Assembly: GCF_000422285.1 (NCBI RefSeq)
Contig: NZ_AULM01000002.1
Span: 124,001 to 188,000 of the forward strand
DNA length: 64,000 nt
Source: Desulfatiglans anilini DSM 4660
GTDB lineage: Bacteria; Desulfobacterota; DSM-4660; Desulfatiglandales; Desulfatiglandaceae
Reading direction: 5' to 3'
A model generated the notes under the pieces. That model worked only from the letters and a program-made list of their open reading frames with translations, was not told the DNA's origin and did no database searches. Positions 18,303 to 27,396 of this stretch are shown here, in pieces (position 1 is the first letter of the stretch; each line of letters begins with the position of its first letter). The translations under genes and the position numbers were made by a program.

Positions 18303-19742
18303 ATGGTTTCCACTGTCGTTCTGGTGGTTCACTGGGTCGTCATTGTGATCCTGTCGATCCGTGTGGTCATGCGTCGGCCGCCTGTGGGTGTTGCGATGGC
18401 CTGGCTGGTGGTGGTGTTCAGTGTGCCATTCGCAGGCGCGGCAGTCTATTTGCTCTTCGGCGAAAAGCGGCTTGGCCGGAGCCGTGCCGTGCGGATTCAG
18501 AGTGGTGTCCCCAGGCTGACCCGGTGGCAGGCGTCCCTCGGGGCGCAAGCGGTAACGGTGCCTTTGCCAATCGGTCCTCCGGGCGAACCGCTTCGACGCC
18601 ACGCCGAGCGCCTCCAGGGTTTCCCCGCCCTGCCGGGGAATGAAACGCTGCTCCTCAGTGATTTCGAGTCGGTCTTCGACCATATGATCCGCGACATCGG
18701 CGCGGCGGAGCAAACGGTTCATCTTTGCTTCTACATTTGGGAGGAGAAAGGCCGCACAGGAGAGATCGTGGACGCCCTGACCCGCGCGGCCCAGCGTGGG
18801 GTGCAGTGCCGGGCGATCGCGGATGCGCTCGGAAGCAAAACATTTCTCAAAGGGCTTCAGGCCGGGAGGCTGCGTCGTGCAGGCGTCGACCTCAGGGCTG
18901 CCTGGCCGACCGGACTCGCACGTGCGCTTGCCACGCGCACCGACCTGCGCAATCATCGGAAGATCGCCGTGATCGACGGGCGGGTGGCCTACACGGGCAG
19001 CCAGAACCTGGTCGACCCCCGCTTCTTCAAACAAAAGGCGGGTGTCGGGGAATGGGTGGACGCCATGGTGCGTATTAAAGGGCCGGCCGCTGCCTCACTC
19101 GACGGTGTATTCCTTTTCGATTGGTCGGTCGAAACGGGCGCCACCTTCGAGCCGCCGACGGTGTGGACAGCATCGGGATCGGCCATGCCGGGCGGTTCGG
19201 TGGTGCAGGTCGTGCCTTCCGGTCCGGACCTCCAGGCGGAGTCGATTCACCAAGTGCTGCTCAAGGCCATCTATGGCGCCGAGTGCGAACTCGTCATGAC
19301 CACGCCTTATTTCGTCCCCGACGATGCGCTGCTGACAGCGCTCACGACGGCCGCGCTCTGCGGTGTGGCGGTGACCCTGATCATTCCGGCCCGGAACGAT
19401 TCACTGCTCGTCCGCCACGCAAGTGCAGCCCACTTCGACGATCTGATGTCGGCAGGGGTTCGGATCGCGCTTTTCAACGGCGGACTCCTCCACACCAAGA
19501 GTCTCACCATCGACGGGGCGGTCAGCGTCTTCGGGTCGGTCAATCTCGACATGCGCAGCTTCTGGCTGGATTCGGAGATCTCCCTCCTGGTGTACGACCG
19601 CGATTTCACCGGTCGTCTCCGTGATCTTCAGGAACGCTACCTTCGGGACTCCGAGCGGCTGGACCCGGATGTCTGGAACTCCCGCCCCTCCCGGCGCCGT
19701 TTTGTAGACAACGCCTGCAGGCTGCTGGGCCCCCTGCTCTGA
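18303..19742 (+). CDS. cls: Cardiolipin synthase, phospholipase D family
   Basis: 479 aa. Two N-terminal membrane segments (about 3-22 and 33-55) anchor the enzyme; it joins phosphatidyl groups to make cardiolipin. Two HKD half-sites are present: NHRKIAVIDG with GSQN around residue 220, and HTKSLTIDG with GSVNLDMRS around residue 400. Length matches ClsA-type enzymes. ATG 18303 precedes the first membrane helix; the frame extends 27 codons further up without conserved sequence. A membrane metallophosphoesterase follows on the same strand. Confidence 0.92.
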   Translation: MVSTVVLVVHWVVIVILSIRVVMRRPPVGVAMAWLVVVFSVPFAGAAVYLLFGEKRLGRSRAVRIQSGVPRLTRWQASLGAQAVTVPLPIGPPGEPLRRHAERLQGFPALPGNETLLLSDFESVFDHMIRDIGAAEQTVHLCFYIWEEKGRTGEIVDALTRAAQRGVQCRAIADALGSKTFLKGLQAGRLRRAGVDLRAAWPTGLARALATRTDLRNHRKIAVIDGRVAYTGSQNLVDPRFFKQKAGVGEWVDAMVRIKGPAAASLDGVFLFDWSVETGATFEPPTVWTASGSAMPGGSVVQVVPSGPDLQAESIHQVLLKAIYGAECELVMTTPYFVPDDALLTALTTAALCGVAVTLIIPARNDSLLVRHASAAHFDDLMSAGVRIALFNGGLLHTKSLTIDGAVSVFGSVNLDMRSFWLDSEISLLVYDRDFTGRLRDLQERYLRDSERLDPDVWNSRPSRRRFVDNACRLLGPLL

Positions 19743-19852
19743 AACGCGTGAGGCCTTGCACTGGTCGTCTTCATCGCTGTGGAAGAGCCGCAGCGCCTTA
19801 CAGTCTTCCCGGAATGTCCGACACCAGATTCACCCTGGAATAGGAGGGTCCT

Positions 19853-21052
19853 ATTTTCATCTTCGGAATAGGTTTGATCACGGTCATAACGCTGCTCCAA
19901 ATCTACGTTTTTGTTCGCCTGGATTCATTGACCGTGTTCAATCGACGCATGAAGCGCTCAGGGTTGATCGGCGTCGGTGTTGCGTGCTGGATCGTTTTTT
20001 TTCTGGGCCGCATCTATAGGGGGCATGGGGCCGGCGTAGTGTCCGATACGCTCCAGGTGGTCGGAATGCAGTGGGTGGGATGCGTTTTTCTCGCTGCGGT
20101 CGGCTTCTTCATCGCCGATCTGGTTTCCGGGTTCGGACTGCTGTTCAGGAGGTCGCTGAACCGCTTACGCTTGATGGGTGCGGTCTTCGGGGTGATGTCG
20201 ATCACCCTTGGGCATGTGCAGGGCCTGCGGCCTCCGATCGTCGAGACCTATGAAGTGGCCGTTGACGCCCTGCCCGACACCCTGGATGGTCTGACTATCG
20301 CGGCCCTGGCCGATCTGCATGTCGGTGAGGCGCTGCTGGGGTCCAGCTGGTTGAGCGCCCGCATCGATCAGGCCTTGGACCTCCGGCCGGATGTGATCGT
20401 TCTGGTCGGGGACTTGTTCGAGCGCAGGGTCGACCCGGGGGAGATGGTGCCGGTGATGCAGCGGCTTTCGGCGCCGTTGGGCGTGTGGGCTGTGCGGGGA
20501 AACCACGATGCGGTGCGCCCCAATCGCCGGGATGTCACCGGCGAGATCCTTGCGGGCGCCGGAATCCGGCTCCTCGCCAACGAGTGGGCGCAGCCGGCGG
20601 ACGGTCTGGTGCTTGCGGGGGTCGATGATTTGACAGTTGCCCGACGGCGCCCAGGGGAGGGGGAGGTCAACCTGGATCGAGCATTGCGGGGCAGGCCGGA
20701 GGGGGCGACCATCCTCCTTTCGCACACGCCCTGGCTGACCGGTCGTGCAGCGGAGGCGGGCGTGGATCTCATGCTTTCAGGTCATACCCATAACGGCCAG
20801 ATATGGCCGTTCAAGTACCTGGTGCGGGTCCTCTACCCCCGGGTCGAGGGGAGATACGATCGCGAAGGAATGGATTTGATCGTTTCCCGCGGCACCGGGA
20901 CCTGGGGACCGCGGATGCGGCTGTGGGTGCCCGGTGAAATCAGCCGCGTCATCCTCCGCCAAAAAGGGCCTTGGAATGCCGATGGTTCTGTACCCAATCA
21001 TGGGGCCACTGCATGTAGCCTGAAAAATGGACATGGCACGGCCGGGAGTTGA
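19853..21052 (+). CDS. Membrane-anchored metallophosphoesterase (YkuE/YaeI-like), ATT start
   Basis: About 399 aa. Four N-terminal membrane segments (to about residue 120) precede a metallophosphoesterase domain: ADLHVG, GDLFERRVDPG, RGNHD, and SGHTHNGQIWPF with FKYLVR, then SRGTGTWGPR. The C-terminal motif set is that of YkuE/YaeI enzymes, which act on lipid-linked phosphates. The first ATG is far inside; TTG 19874 is a possible start, but ATT 19853 sits 5 nt after a perfect AGGAGG (19842-19847) and adds IFIFGIG, completing the first helix. I prefer ATT. Confidence 0.8.
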   Translation: MFIFGIGLITVITLLQIYVFVRLDSLTVFNRRMKRSGLIGVGVACWIVFFLGRIYRGHGAGVVSDTLQVVGMQWVGCVFLAAVGFFIADLVSGFGLLFRRSLNRLRLMGAVFGVMSITLGHVQGLRPPIVETYEVAVDALPDTLDGLTIAALADLHVGEALLGSSWLSARIDQALDLRPDVIVLVGDLFERRVDPGEMVPVMQRLSAPLGVWAVRGNHDAVRPNRRDVTGEILAGAGIRLLANEWAQPADGLVLAGVDDLTVARRRPGEGEVNLDRALRGRPEGATILLSHTPWLTGRAAEAGVDLMLSGHTHNGQIWPFKYLVRVLYPRVEGRYDREGMDLIVSRGTGTWGPRMRLWVPGEISRVILRQKGPWNADGSVPNHGATACSLKNGHGTAGS

Positions 21053-21359
21053 ATTCGGGCCCAATAGTGGCGGATGCGTCTATCCGACTGAGTCGTGCAT
21101 GTCTGACTTGGTCATCGGGTCGATCATTTTCGGGGTTGCCGTCCGCTGAGGCATCAAGATCACCGTGGAAACGGTAGGGGCATGGCAATCTTCGACGGGA
21201 GCCTGAGATAGGAGATGGGAAGAGATCTTTCACGGGGTACGAATCTCTGAAGGGCATGGAAGGGCCTTTTTTCCAAGTATTATTCTCGTGAAATCGATGG
21301 TTTGACAACTTGTACAGATGGACGTCATCCACAAACAAACTTTTCAGGAGGAGCGGACA
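21053..21359. other. Intergenic region before the lysozyme gene
   Basis: No gene is supported. A TTGACA occurs at 21302-21307, but no good -10 follows at 16-18 bp. GGAAGGGCCTTTTTTCC near 21258-21274 is weakly palindromic with a T run and may be a terminator for the phosphoesterase gene. Confidence 0.35.
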
Positions 21360-22220
21360 ATGCCTGATCCGGATTTGAAAAGAGGAGACAAGGGCGAAGC
21401 GGTTTACAGGCTGCAGTCTTTTCTCAACCGCGTCGGAGCGATGCTGATTGCGGACGGGGATTTCGGCCTCGCGACTCAGAGGGGCGTCCGGTACGCGCAG
21501 GATTATGCCCATCAGCCCGTGACGGGGATCGCTGGTTTAACGCTCTGGACATGGCTGGAATCCAGGCCGGAGCCGTTTCCAAAGCTTGACACCAATGGGT
21601 TGGCATTCATCGCCCTCGAGGAGACGGGCGGCCTCGCGTATTACGATCTCTACACGCGGTGGCCTCATTATCCCGGCGAGCAGAGCGGCATCACCATCGG
21701 CGTCGGATATGATCTGAAGTGGAATACCGAGGCGGATTTCATTGCGTCTTGGGGGCCCCATCTATCCGATGCCGTTCTGGCTGAACTGGCCAGAGACATC
21801 GGTAAACGCGGGACGAAAACTCGTGCTCGGGAGCTTCGGCAGCTCGGGGTGGAGATTCCTTTCAAGTATGCCTGGTCGGTTTTTATAGAAAAAACCCTGC
21901 CGCGGTTCTACGCCGATTGCGAGGGGATCTATCCCTCGCTCGAGCGTCTGCCTGCTCTGTGCCGTTCGGTTCTGGTCAGCCTCGTCTTCAACCGTGGAAG
22001 CGATCTGCGCGGAGCTCGACGAAGGGAAATGAAGGAGATTCAGACGATCCTCGCGCGGGCGGACGAGGCCGCAGCAGGCACAGAACACGTCAAATCGATT
22101 CTCGGCGAGGTCGAGGATCAGATCGTGTCCATGAAGCGGCTGTGGGATCCCTCGTCCGGTCTGATCAAGCGCCGGCAGGCCGAGGCGAACCTGTGGCGCA
22201 AAGGTCTGGAACTGCTGTAG
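21360..22220 (+). CDS. Peptidoglycan-binding, pesticin/lysozyme-like hydrolase
   Basis: 286 aa. Residues 5-70 are a PG_binding_1 domain (KRGDKGEAVYRLQSFLN, DGDFGLATQRGV). From about 85 on comes a lysozyme-like domain: ALEETGGLAYYDLYTRWPH with the presumed catalytic Glu, then SGITIGVGYDL, and SLVFNRGSDL further down, as in pesticin-type and phage-endolysin muramidases. It has no signal peptide, so export would need lysis, a holin or a secretion system. No other phage gene is near. ATG 21360 follows AGGAGGAG. Confidence 0.75.
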   Translation: MPDPDLKRGDKGEAVYRLQSFLNRVGAMLIADGDFGLATQRGVRYAQDYAHQPVTGIAGLTLWTWLESRPEPFPKLDTNGLAFIALEETGGLAYYDLYTRWPHYPGEQSGITIGVGYDLKWNTEADFIASWGPHLSDAVLAELARDIGKRGTKTRARELRQLGVEIPFKYAWSVFIEKTLPRFYADCEGIYPSLERLPALCRSVLVSLVFNRGSDLRGARRREMKEIQTILARADEAAAGTEHVKSILGEVEDQIVSMKRLWDPSSGLIKRRQAEANLWRKGLELL

Positions 22221-22481
22221 AAGAACAAGCGCCGCTGAAAAAGGCACGAAGCCTGTGCCGTTCGCCTCGAACTGATAAAGCCATCGAGGTTCATGCCCCC
22301 TCCCTCTCGACCTCAGGATTCAGGCATCGCCGCCTGCTTCCTGTGCCGACCCGATAAAAACAGCGCTCCTGTGACCGGATCTGTCAATCGGCTGTGCTAG
22401 GGTGCTGCTCAGTTATGGTGAGGGGGGATGAAAGTGTTGCCCCCTTTGACATGGACGGGTCGAAGAGAAGGAGGGGTACCC

Positions 22482-22715
22482 ATGAGCAACGATGGCCTGC
22501 CGGTATATCTTTTTGAAATGAGGCAATTCATGGGCGGGACAGAGCTTGTTTTTACGACGCTTGTGCGAAGCCGGGAAGAGGCTGCCGCAGCGGCGTTCGA
22601 ACATCTGGTCGACGGTGAGCTCAACGTCGTCTGGAAACTCTTGCCGGTGGATTCCGTGAAGGTGGATGGGCAAAAAGCACGACAGTGCGAAACCCTGGGA
22701 CCTGACACTATGTGA
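22482..22715 (+). CDS. Small hypothetical protein
   Basis: 77 aa, not recognised. ATG 22482 has a strong AAGGAGGGG site. The protein is compact with alternating hydrophobic strands (LPVYLFEMRQF, ELVFTTLVRS), an Ala-rich helix (REEAAAAAFEHL) and a short C-terminal strand. It is not in an obvious operon; the next gene is convergent. Confidence 0.6.
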   Translation: MSNDGLPVYLFEMRQFMGGTELVFTTLVRSREEAAAAAFEHLVDGELNVVWKLLPVDSVKVDGQKARQCETLGPDTM

Positions 22716-22770
22716 TGATCTCCAATAACGGGATGTACGGGGCCCGGTGCCGCCGCCAATCAGCGGGCTG

Positions 22771-23799
22771 TCACGAAAGCGATTCTTGTTCAGGTTCGAG
22801 GTGCGAGGGTGCTTGCGCGCTTCCATCGTAACGCTCGGCGATGAGGCGCGCCTCGGCCTGGATTTCCTCCCGTACAGACTGCGGTTCGAGCACGAGGGCA
22901 TCCGCCCCCCAGCCCATGATCCACGCCCTGATCTCCACGCTCCACGGCACCTCGGCTTCAAAGAGGACGGATCCATCTCTCTGAATCAGGATGCTTTGAC
23001 TCGGGTGCCAGATCTTCTCCCGGATGTAGCCTCCGACCTCCCGGGAGAACCAGACCTTGATCCGGACCATCTCCCCCTGGAAGACGCCGAAGCTCGACTG
23101 CGTGAAGGCGTCGAAGCGAAAGCCTTCCTGAACCGTGAAGGGTTCATTGGTCAGATGGAGCATCTTGATGCGGTTGACGGCGAAGATCCGGACGGCGCAG
23201 CGGGTGTGACAATAAGCGATCAGGTAGAAAGTCCCGTTGAAAAACCAGATACGGTAAGGGTCGACCTTGCGCCGGCTTTCCTTCCTGCGGCTCATGGTGA
23301 AGTAGACCATCTCGATGGACCTCCTTCGGAGTGCCGCATCGTGGACCCGGTTCAGGATTTCACGAAACCTCGAGTACTCGCAGTAGGGCTTGATGCCGAC
23401 TTCGATGGTCTGCTCCAGTCCTTTGACGTAGCGTAGAGAATCGGGCGGTAGAGTGGCTTTGATCTTCTGCGAGAGGCTTTCGAGGGAATCATAAAAAGCG
23501 GTTTCTCTGAAGACTTTCAACATGTCGGTGCTGAAATAGAGGGCCATCAACTCTGTCAGCGTGAACGGCACGGGGATCTGATGCTTTACGGTGTCCAGGA
23601 CGGACCAGAGGTTTTTTCCGTCGACCCGTTCGGTATAAATGGGAAAACCGGCGATCTGCAGCGCTTCGAGATCGCGATAAACGGTCCTTGGATGGCATTC
23701 GAGTTCACTGGCCAGATCTGCGGCGGATCGCCCCTGCCGGGAGGTAATCAAGGTCTGGATGATTTTCCATTGCCTTCCGAGCTGCTCCCCTCTCGCCAT
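22771..23799 (-). CDS. WYL-domain transcriptional regulator
   Basis: 342 aa. Residues 8-60 are a winged helix-turn-helix (RSAADLASELECHPRTVYRDL), residues 140-320 a WYL domain with the basic strand SRRKVDPYRIWFFNGTFYL, and a WCX-like C-terminal extension. WYL domains bind nucleic-acid-like or nucleotide ligands and often control stress or defence genes. It is 35 nt downstream of the giant patatin gene on the same strand, so the two probably form one transcript. Confidence 0.85.
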   Translation of the reverse strand: MARGEQLGRQWKIIQTLITSRQGRSAADLASELECHPRTVYRDLEALQIAGFPIYTERVDGKNLWSVLDTVKHQIPVPFTLTELMALYFSTDMLKVFRETAFYDSLESLSQKIKATLPPDSLRYVKGLEQTIEVGIKPYCEYSRFREILNRVHDAALRRRSIEMVYFTMSRRKESRRKVDPYRIWFFNGTFYLIAYCHTRCAVRIFAVNRIKMLHLTNEPFTVQEGFRFDAFTQSSFGVFQGEMVRIKVWFSREVGGYIREKIWHPSQSILIQRDGSVLFEAEVPWSVEIRAWIMGWGADALVLEPQSVREEIQAEARLIAERYDGSAQAPSHLEPEQESLS

Positions 23800-23834
23800 A
23801 CCCTATAACCTCGCCATTCGTTCATTTCTGCGTT

Positions 23835-26800
23835 TCAAGTGAAGGATATCTTGCCCCGCCCGAGTTCCGCGTGGTCTTCCAGCAACTGGTCTGCCATATT
23901 CTGCCCGAGCTTGCGGTAGGCCTCGAACTGTTCTTCGCTGAAAAATTGATCGGAGGTGGGCTCCTGAGGAAAGACGGGGTGGGTCTGGCGGTACTTTCGC
24001 ACCGTTTCGTCGTCGTCCTTGTGCACCGACGATTTCAGGATGACCAAATGCCCTTGCGTGCTCGGTTCCGAGTCGGTGGCGGGATAGAGGATGGTTCCGA
24101 TGGCGTAATGTTTAGCGGCAAATCCGATTTTGTCAGGCTTCAAATCGTCCAAACGGAGTTCGATCCGGATTCCCATGTCGGCTTCTGCATACTGGATGGC
24201 GTTCATGAGGGACCCGAAGCTCCAATCGGTGTCGCATTCGGCATCCACCACCAGGACGAGACGGCACCGGCGCTGCAAGAGCGATATGAGGCCGAGGTTG
24301 TCGCCGGTGTGCCCCCCATCGGAGAGGTGCACGAGGCGCCGGCGTGAATCGCTCATGCCGAGGACTTCCATCAGCAGGTACTTGGGCCAGAAGATGATGG
24401 TTTCCCTCCTTCCGATGTGTTTGCCGCCGTGATAACCCGGGTTCTCCATCCACTGCCCCAGCCGGATGTTGAAGAGCGTGGCGCCGAAGGCCTGTGCAAA
24501 GAATGTCTGACGTCCGAGGGCCGAGTTGATCGCCGCGCCCGATATGGTCAAGACCCGGGCGACCTTCGTGGCGCCGGAGCGATAGACCCCAGTGTCTGTA
24601 AAGCCGGTCGCGGGAGCGCCGCAATAGAGTTTGGAGAAGATGAAGATGTCCGATTTCCGGCTGCGATAGGCCGCGTCGCGGTCGGTGGAGAGGTTCAGAC
24701 AGGCGTTGTAGATGTGATAGGGTGCGGTGGTGGCCGCGCCCGTGAAAGGCTCGGGCTCAGGCTCGAGCGGCTTCCAGATCTGCACCCGATCGAGTGCACG
24801 GGATTGCAGCCGGTACTGTACAAAGGAAGACTTGGTCGGAATCCCGTCCGGTGGTTTTGTCGAAGTCGCCGCGTTCGCCTGCGCCTTGGCCCTGGATGTA
24901 TTTCCAGGACGCCCGTGCAGATCCAGAAGCCGCATCTGACTGTGCTCACGCCTGATTTCAGGGCCGCCGTGCAGAACCGGGTCGAGCGGCCGAGCCAACG
25001 TGCTTAAATAAGCCTCGGCCAGCCGGTCCCGGTAAAAATAATGCATGGAGATCTTGTTGAAGTCGACCAGACAGCCGGGGATCAGCAGAAAGGCGGCCGC
25101 CGCGCTGAAGATGAGATAATGCAGCGCGCCGGGATCGGCTTCGCCGACCCAGCGAAGGAGCTGCTCCACCAGCACCATGCACAGCATGAGGCCCGCCGCC
25201 AGAACGAGCCCCGCCGCTGCGCCGAGCACGATTTTCTGGATGACCTCCGAAGAAGTCTTCAGCCAACTGAACGCTCCTTTGATCTTTTCTCCGCTATCCT
25301 CTTTGTTTTCCTGTCTGCGGTTCTGCCTCCACGCCATCAGGCCCAGGACAAGCGCTCCGATGAGACCTGCGCCGCCCCCGCCGGCGATGGTCTCGGAGCT
25401 TGGAAGACTTTGCCCTCTGGCGATCGCTGCGCCGAGAAGAGCGCTGATCAGCACCAGACAGGCGGCGGCCAGAAAAAGGTAGAAGAGCAAACCGATGATG
25501 GAGCTCAAATAGGAGCGGCTGTTCCGGTTGGACCGGCGCTCCCCTCTTCCTGGAAAGAGGCATACCAGCAGAATATAGGCGAAAACGAGGGAGAGGAAAC
25601 CGCCGGCGAAGAAACAGAGGGGCACGAGGACTCCATCCTGCATCTCCGGCACGAAACTCCCCAATGCCGCAGGAGCGGCGAAGGCGGCTGGAAGGGCGAG
25701 CCCCCCCAGCACCCAAAGGGCCCGGCGCTGCCTTGCGTCTTCGTAAGTGTCTCCGCTTCGCTCGAACCAGGACCTTGGCGCACGGTCCGCGCATGCCCCG
25801 CAGACGACGCCCGCGCCGATGGCGAAAAGGCCGCCGGCACCGGCCGCCCACAAAAGCCCGGCCGCCCCGCCGGCGCCCGCCAGGAGGGTGCCGGCGTACC
25901 CGCCGGAGGGGTCGGGAAAGGGTTCGCTCCCGCACAGAGCCAAGGCCAGGAGGGCGAGGGCCGCACCGATGATCACGAGGTTGAAGAAAAGCCCCAGGGT
26001 GCAGAAAATGCCGGTCAGCAAGGTGCCGAGCGCACGAAGGACATCGCGGTCGAAGACTCGGTGTTTTCGGACCAGATAGTCCCCGAATGCCCTCAGGTGC
26101 TGTACGACGATACGGCCGCTGAGCCACTGCCGGTGAGGGGTGCGGGGGGTGCGGCAGTCGTCCCGAAAAGGGCTGTCCACCGGGTTCTTGACATCGAAAT
26201 GCGCTTCGTCCTCGGCTTCGAATTCAAACTGGGTCGGCTCGTCAGGGCCGAGATACGTATTCAATTTCCTGCAGGAGAGGAGACTCGAGAGAGCGGAGCC
26301 GATATACCCGCCTCCCGAGACCGTGCTGAGATAATCGATGCGTTTGAAGAGGGGGCAGGCTGAGAGCGACTGAAGTACACCGAGTGAAAGCGTCGCAGAG
26401 CGGATGCCGCCCCCCGAAAGCGCCATTCCGACAGGTGCGGGGTCTTCGGTATCCGGTACTCCGGCCTTGCGCCGCCGGCTCTGGATGTAGATCCTTTCGC
26501 GCCGGACGACTTCTTTCAGCGTTACCAGGTGCTTGGATTCCCGGGCAGCGGGTTTGGTAGCCTGATGGAACAACCCGAAACACAGGACGGCGATGCCCGC
26601 GATCACGCTCAGTCCGAGCAGACAGAATTTGGTCAGGGCGAAAAGGCTCGCGCCTATGACCAGGGACGTCTGCGGTGACGTGGCGGCAAGGATTCGCCCC
26701 AGGAAATGATTTTCGAGGAGGTCAGCCAGGCCGGCTGCAAGAGGCAAGGCAACCAGGCACAGCCAGAAACGATCGATCGGCACCCGCAGGACCTTCAGAA

Positions 26801-27137
26801 GCAGCAGAAGCAGCGCGGCGCCGAACACCGCGTACCCGGGAATGAGCTGGCGGTCGAGTTGAAGGCTTCGCTCGGCATGCACAAAAACCGGCGTTCCGTC
26901 TTCTATCCTCTGTCGCCATTCATCCAGAAGGGCAGCCGCGCGCTCAGCGCTCAAAGCCAACTCCAGCCCGACGATTCCCGCCGATGCGTTTTCCCCCTTT
27001 AGCTTCGCGTCATGGTCCCAAGAGTTGCTGAGAGCGCAAAGCAGCAGCGCCAGGGATAGACCCATGACTACAACCAGCGCGATGAGAGATAGCCATCGCG
27101 TTCCAACCCCCTGCCGTAATGTCGCATCGCCGCTCAT
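23835..27137 (-). CDS. Giant membrane-spanning patatin-like phospholipase
   Basis: 1100 aa, several times a typical patatin (about 300 aa). Three hydrophobic segments in the first 190 residues precede the patatin oxyanion loop SGGGIRSA (241-248) and the nucleophile Ser274 in TVSGGGYIG (the usual first Gly of GxSxG is Thr). The domain is then split by a large insert with about eight membrane segments (roughly 370-720) before the catalytic Asp940 in SDGGHTGDN. The active site should face the cytoplasm and cut membrane lipids. The WYL regulator follows in the same operon, and the FG-GAP gene diverges from it over a 259-bp gap with no clear consensus promoter. Confidence 0.8.
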   Translation of the reverse strand: MSGDATLRQGVGTRWLSLIALVVVMGLSLALLLCALSNSWDHDAKLKGENASAGIVGLELALSAERAAALLDEWRQRIEDGTPVFVHAERSLQLDRQLIPGYAVFGAALLLLLLKVLRVPIDRFWLCLVALPLAAGLADLLENHFLGRILAATSPQTSLVIGASLFALTKFCLLGLSVIAGIAVLCFGLFHQATKPAARESKHLVTLKEVVRRERIYIQSRRRKAGVPDTEDPAPVGMALSGGGIRSATLSLGVLQSLSACPLFKRIDYLSTVSGGGYIGSALSSLLSCRKLNTYLGPDEPTQFEFEAEDEAHFDVKNPVDSPFRDDCRTPRTPHRQWLSGRIVVQHLRAFGDYLVRKHRVFDRDVLRALGTLLTGIFCTLGLFFNLVIIGAALALLALALCGSEPFPDPSGGYAGTLLAGAGGAAGLLWAAGAGGLFAIGAGVVCGACADRAPRSWFERSGDTYEDARQRRALWVLGGLALPAAFAAPAALGSFVPEMQDGVLVPLCFFAGGFLSLVFAYILLVCLFPGRGERRSNRNSRSYLSSIIGLLFYLFLAAACLVLISALLGAAIARGQSLPSSETIAGGGGAGLIGALVLGLMAWRQNRRQENKEDSGEKIKGAFSWLKTSSEVIQKIVLGAAAGLVLAAGLMLCMVLVEQLLRWVGEADPGALHYLIFSAAAAFLLIPGCLVDFNKISMHYFYRDRLAEAYLSTLARPLDPVLHGGPEIRREHSQMRLLDLHGRPGNTSRAKAQANAATSTKPPDGIPTKSSFVQYRLQSRALDRVQIWKPLEPEPEPFTGAATTAPYHIYNACLNLSTDRDAAYRSRKSDIFIFSKLYCGAPATGFTDTGVYRSGATKVARVLTISGAAINSALGRQTFFAQAFGATLFNIRLGQWMENPGYHGGKHIGRRETIIFWPKYLLMEVLGMSDSRRRLVHLSDGGHTGDNLGLISLLQRRCRLVLVVDAECDTDWSFGSLMNAIQYAEADMGIRIELRLDDLKPDKIGFAAKHYAIGTILYPATDSEPSTQGHLVILKSSVHKDDDETVRKYRQTHPVFPQEPTSDQFFSEEQFEAYRKLGQNMADQLLEDHAELGRGKISFT

Positions 27138-27396
27138 GTCGTTCTCCGAGTAGGAAGCACAGCATGGAAGCCTTGGCCATCAAAAATCGATCTTAGCACA
27201 GATGAAGGGAATCGGGTAATAAAGTAGAAACATGAACGAGGTATTTGCTTTTATGGTATGATCCGCTTTCAGAAAAGTGCATGCATTGGAGCCCCGAACT
27301 GGATAGGGCGCTCAAATCAGCTCGATTCTAGCTTTATCCTTCCGTGTGACGGCGCCGTGAGGCGAATCGGACGGAGGCCGGAAAGGGGTGCGGATC

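Noticed and set aside
21360-22220. Lysozyme as part of a prophage
   Set aside because: No holin, terminase, capsid, tail or integrase gene lies nearby.
25041-26363. 440-codon plus-strand frame inside the patatin gene
   Set aside because: Shadow of the membrane-rich region; composition is repetitive Gly/Glu/Ala, with no family match.
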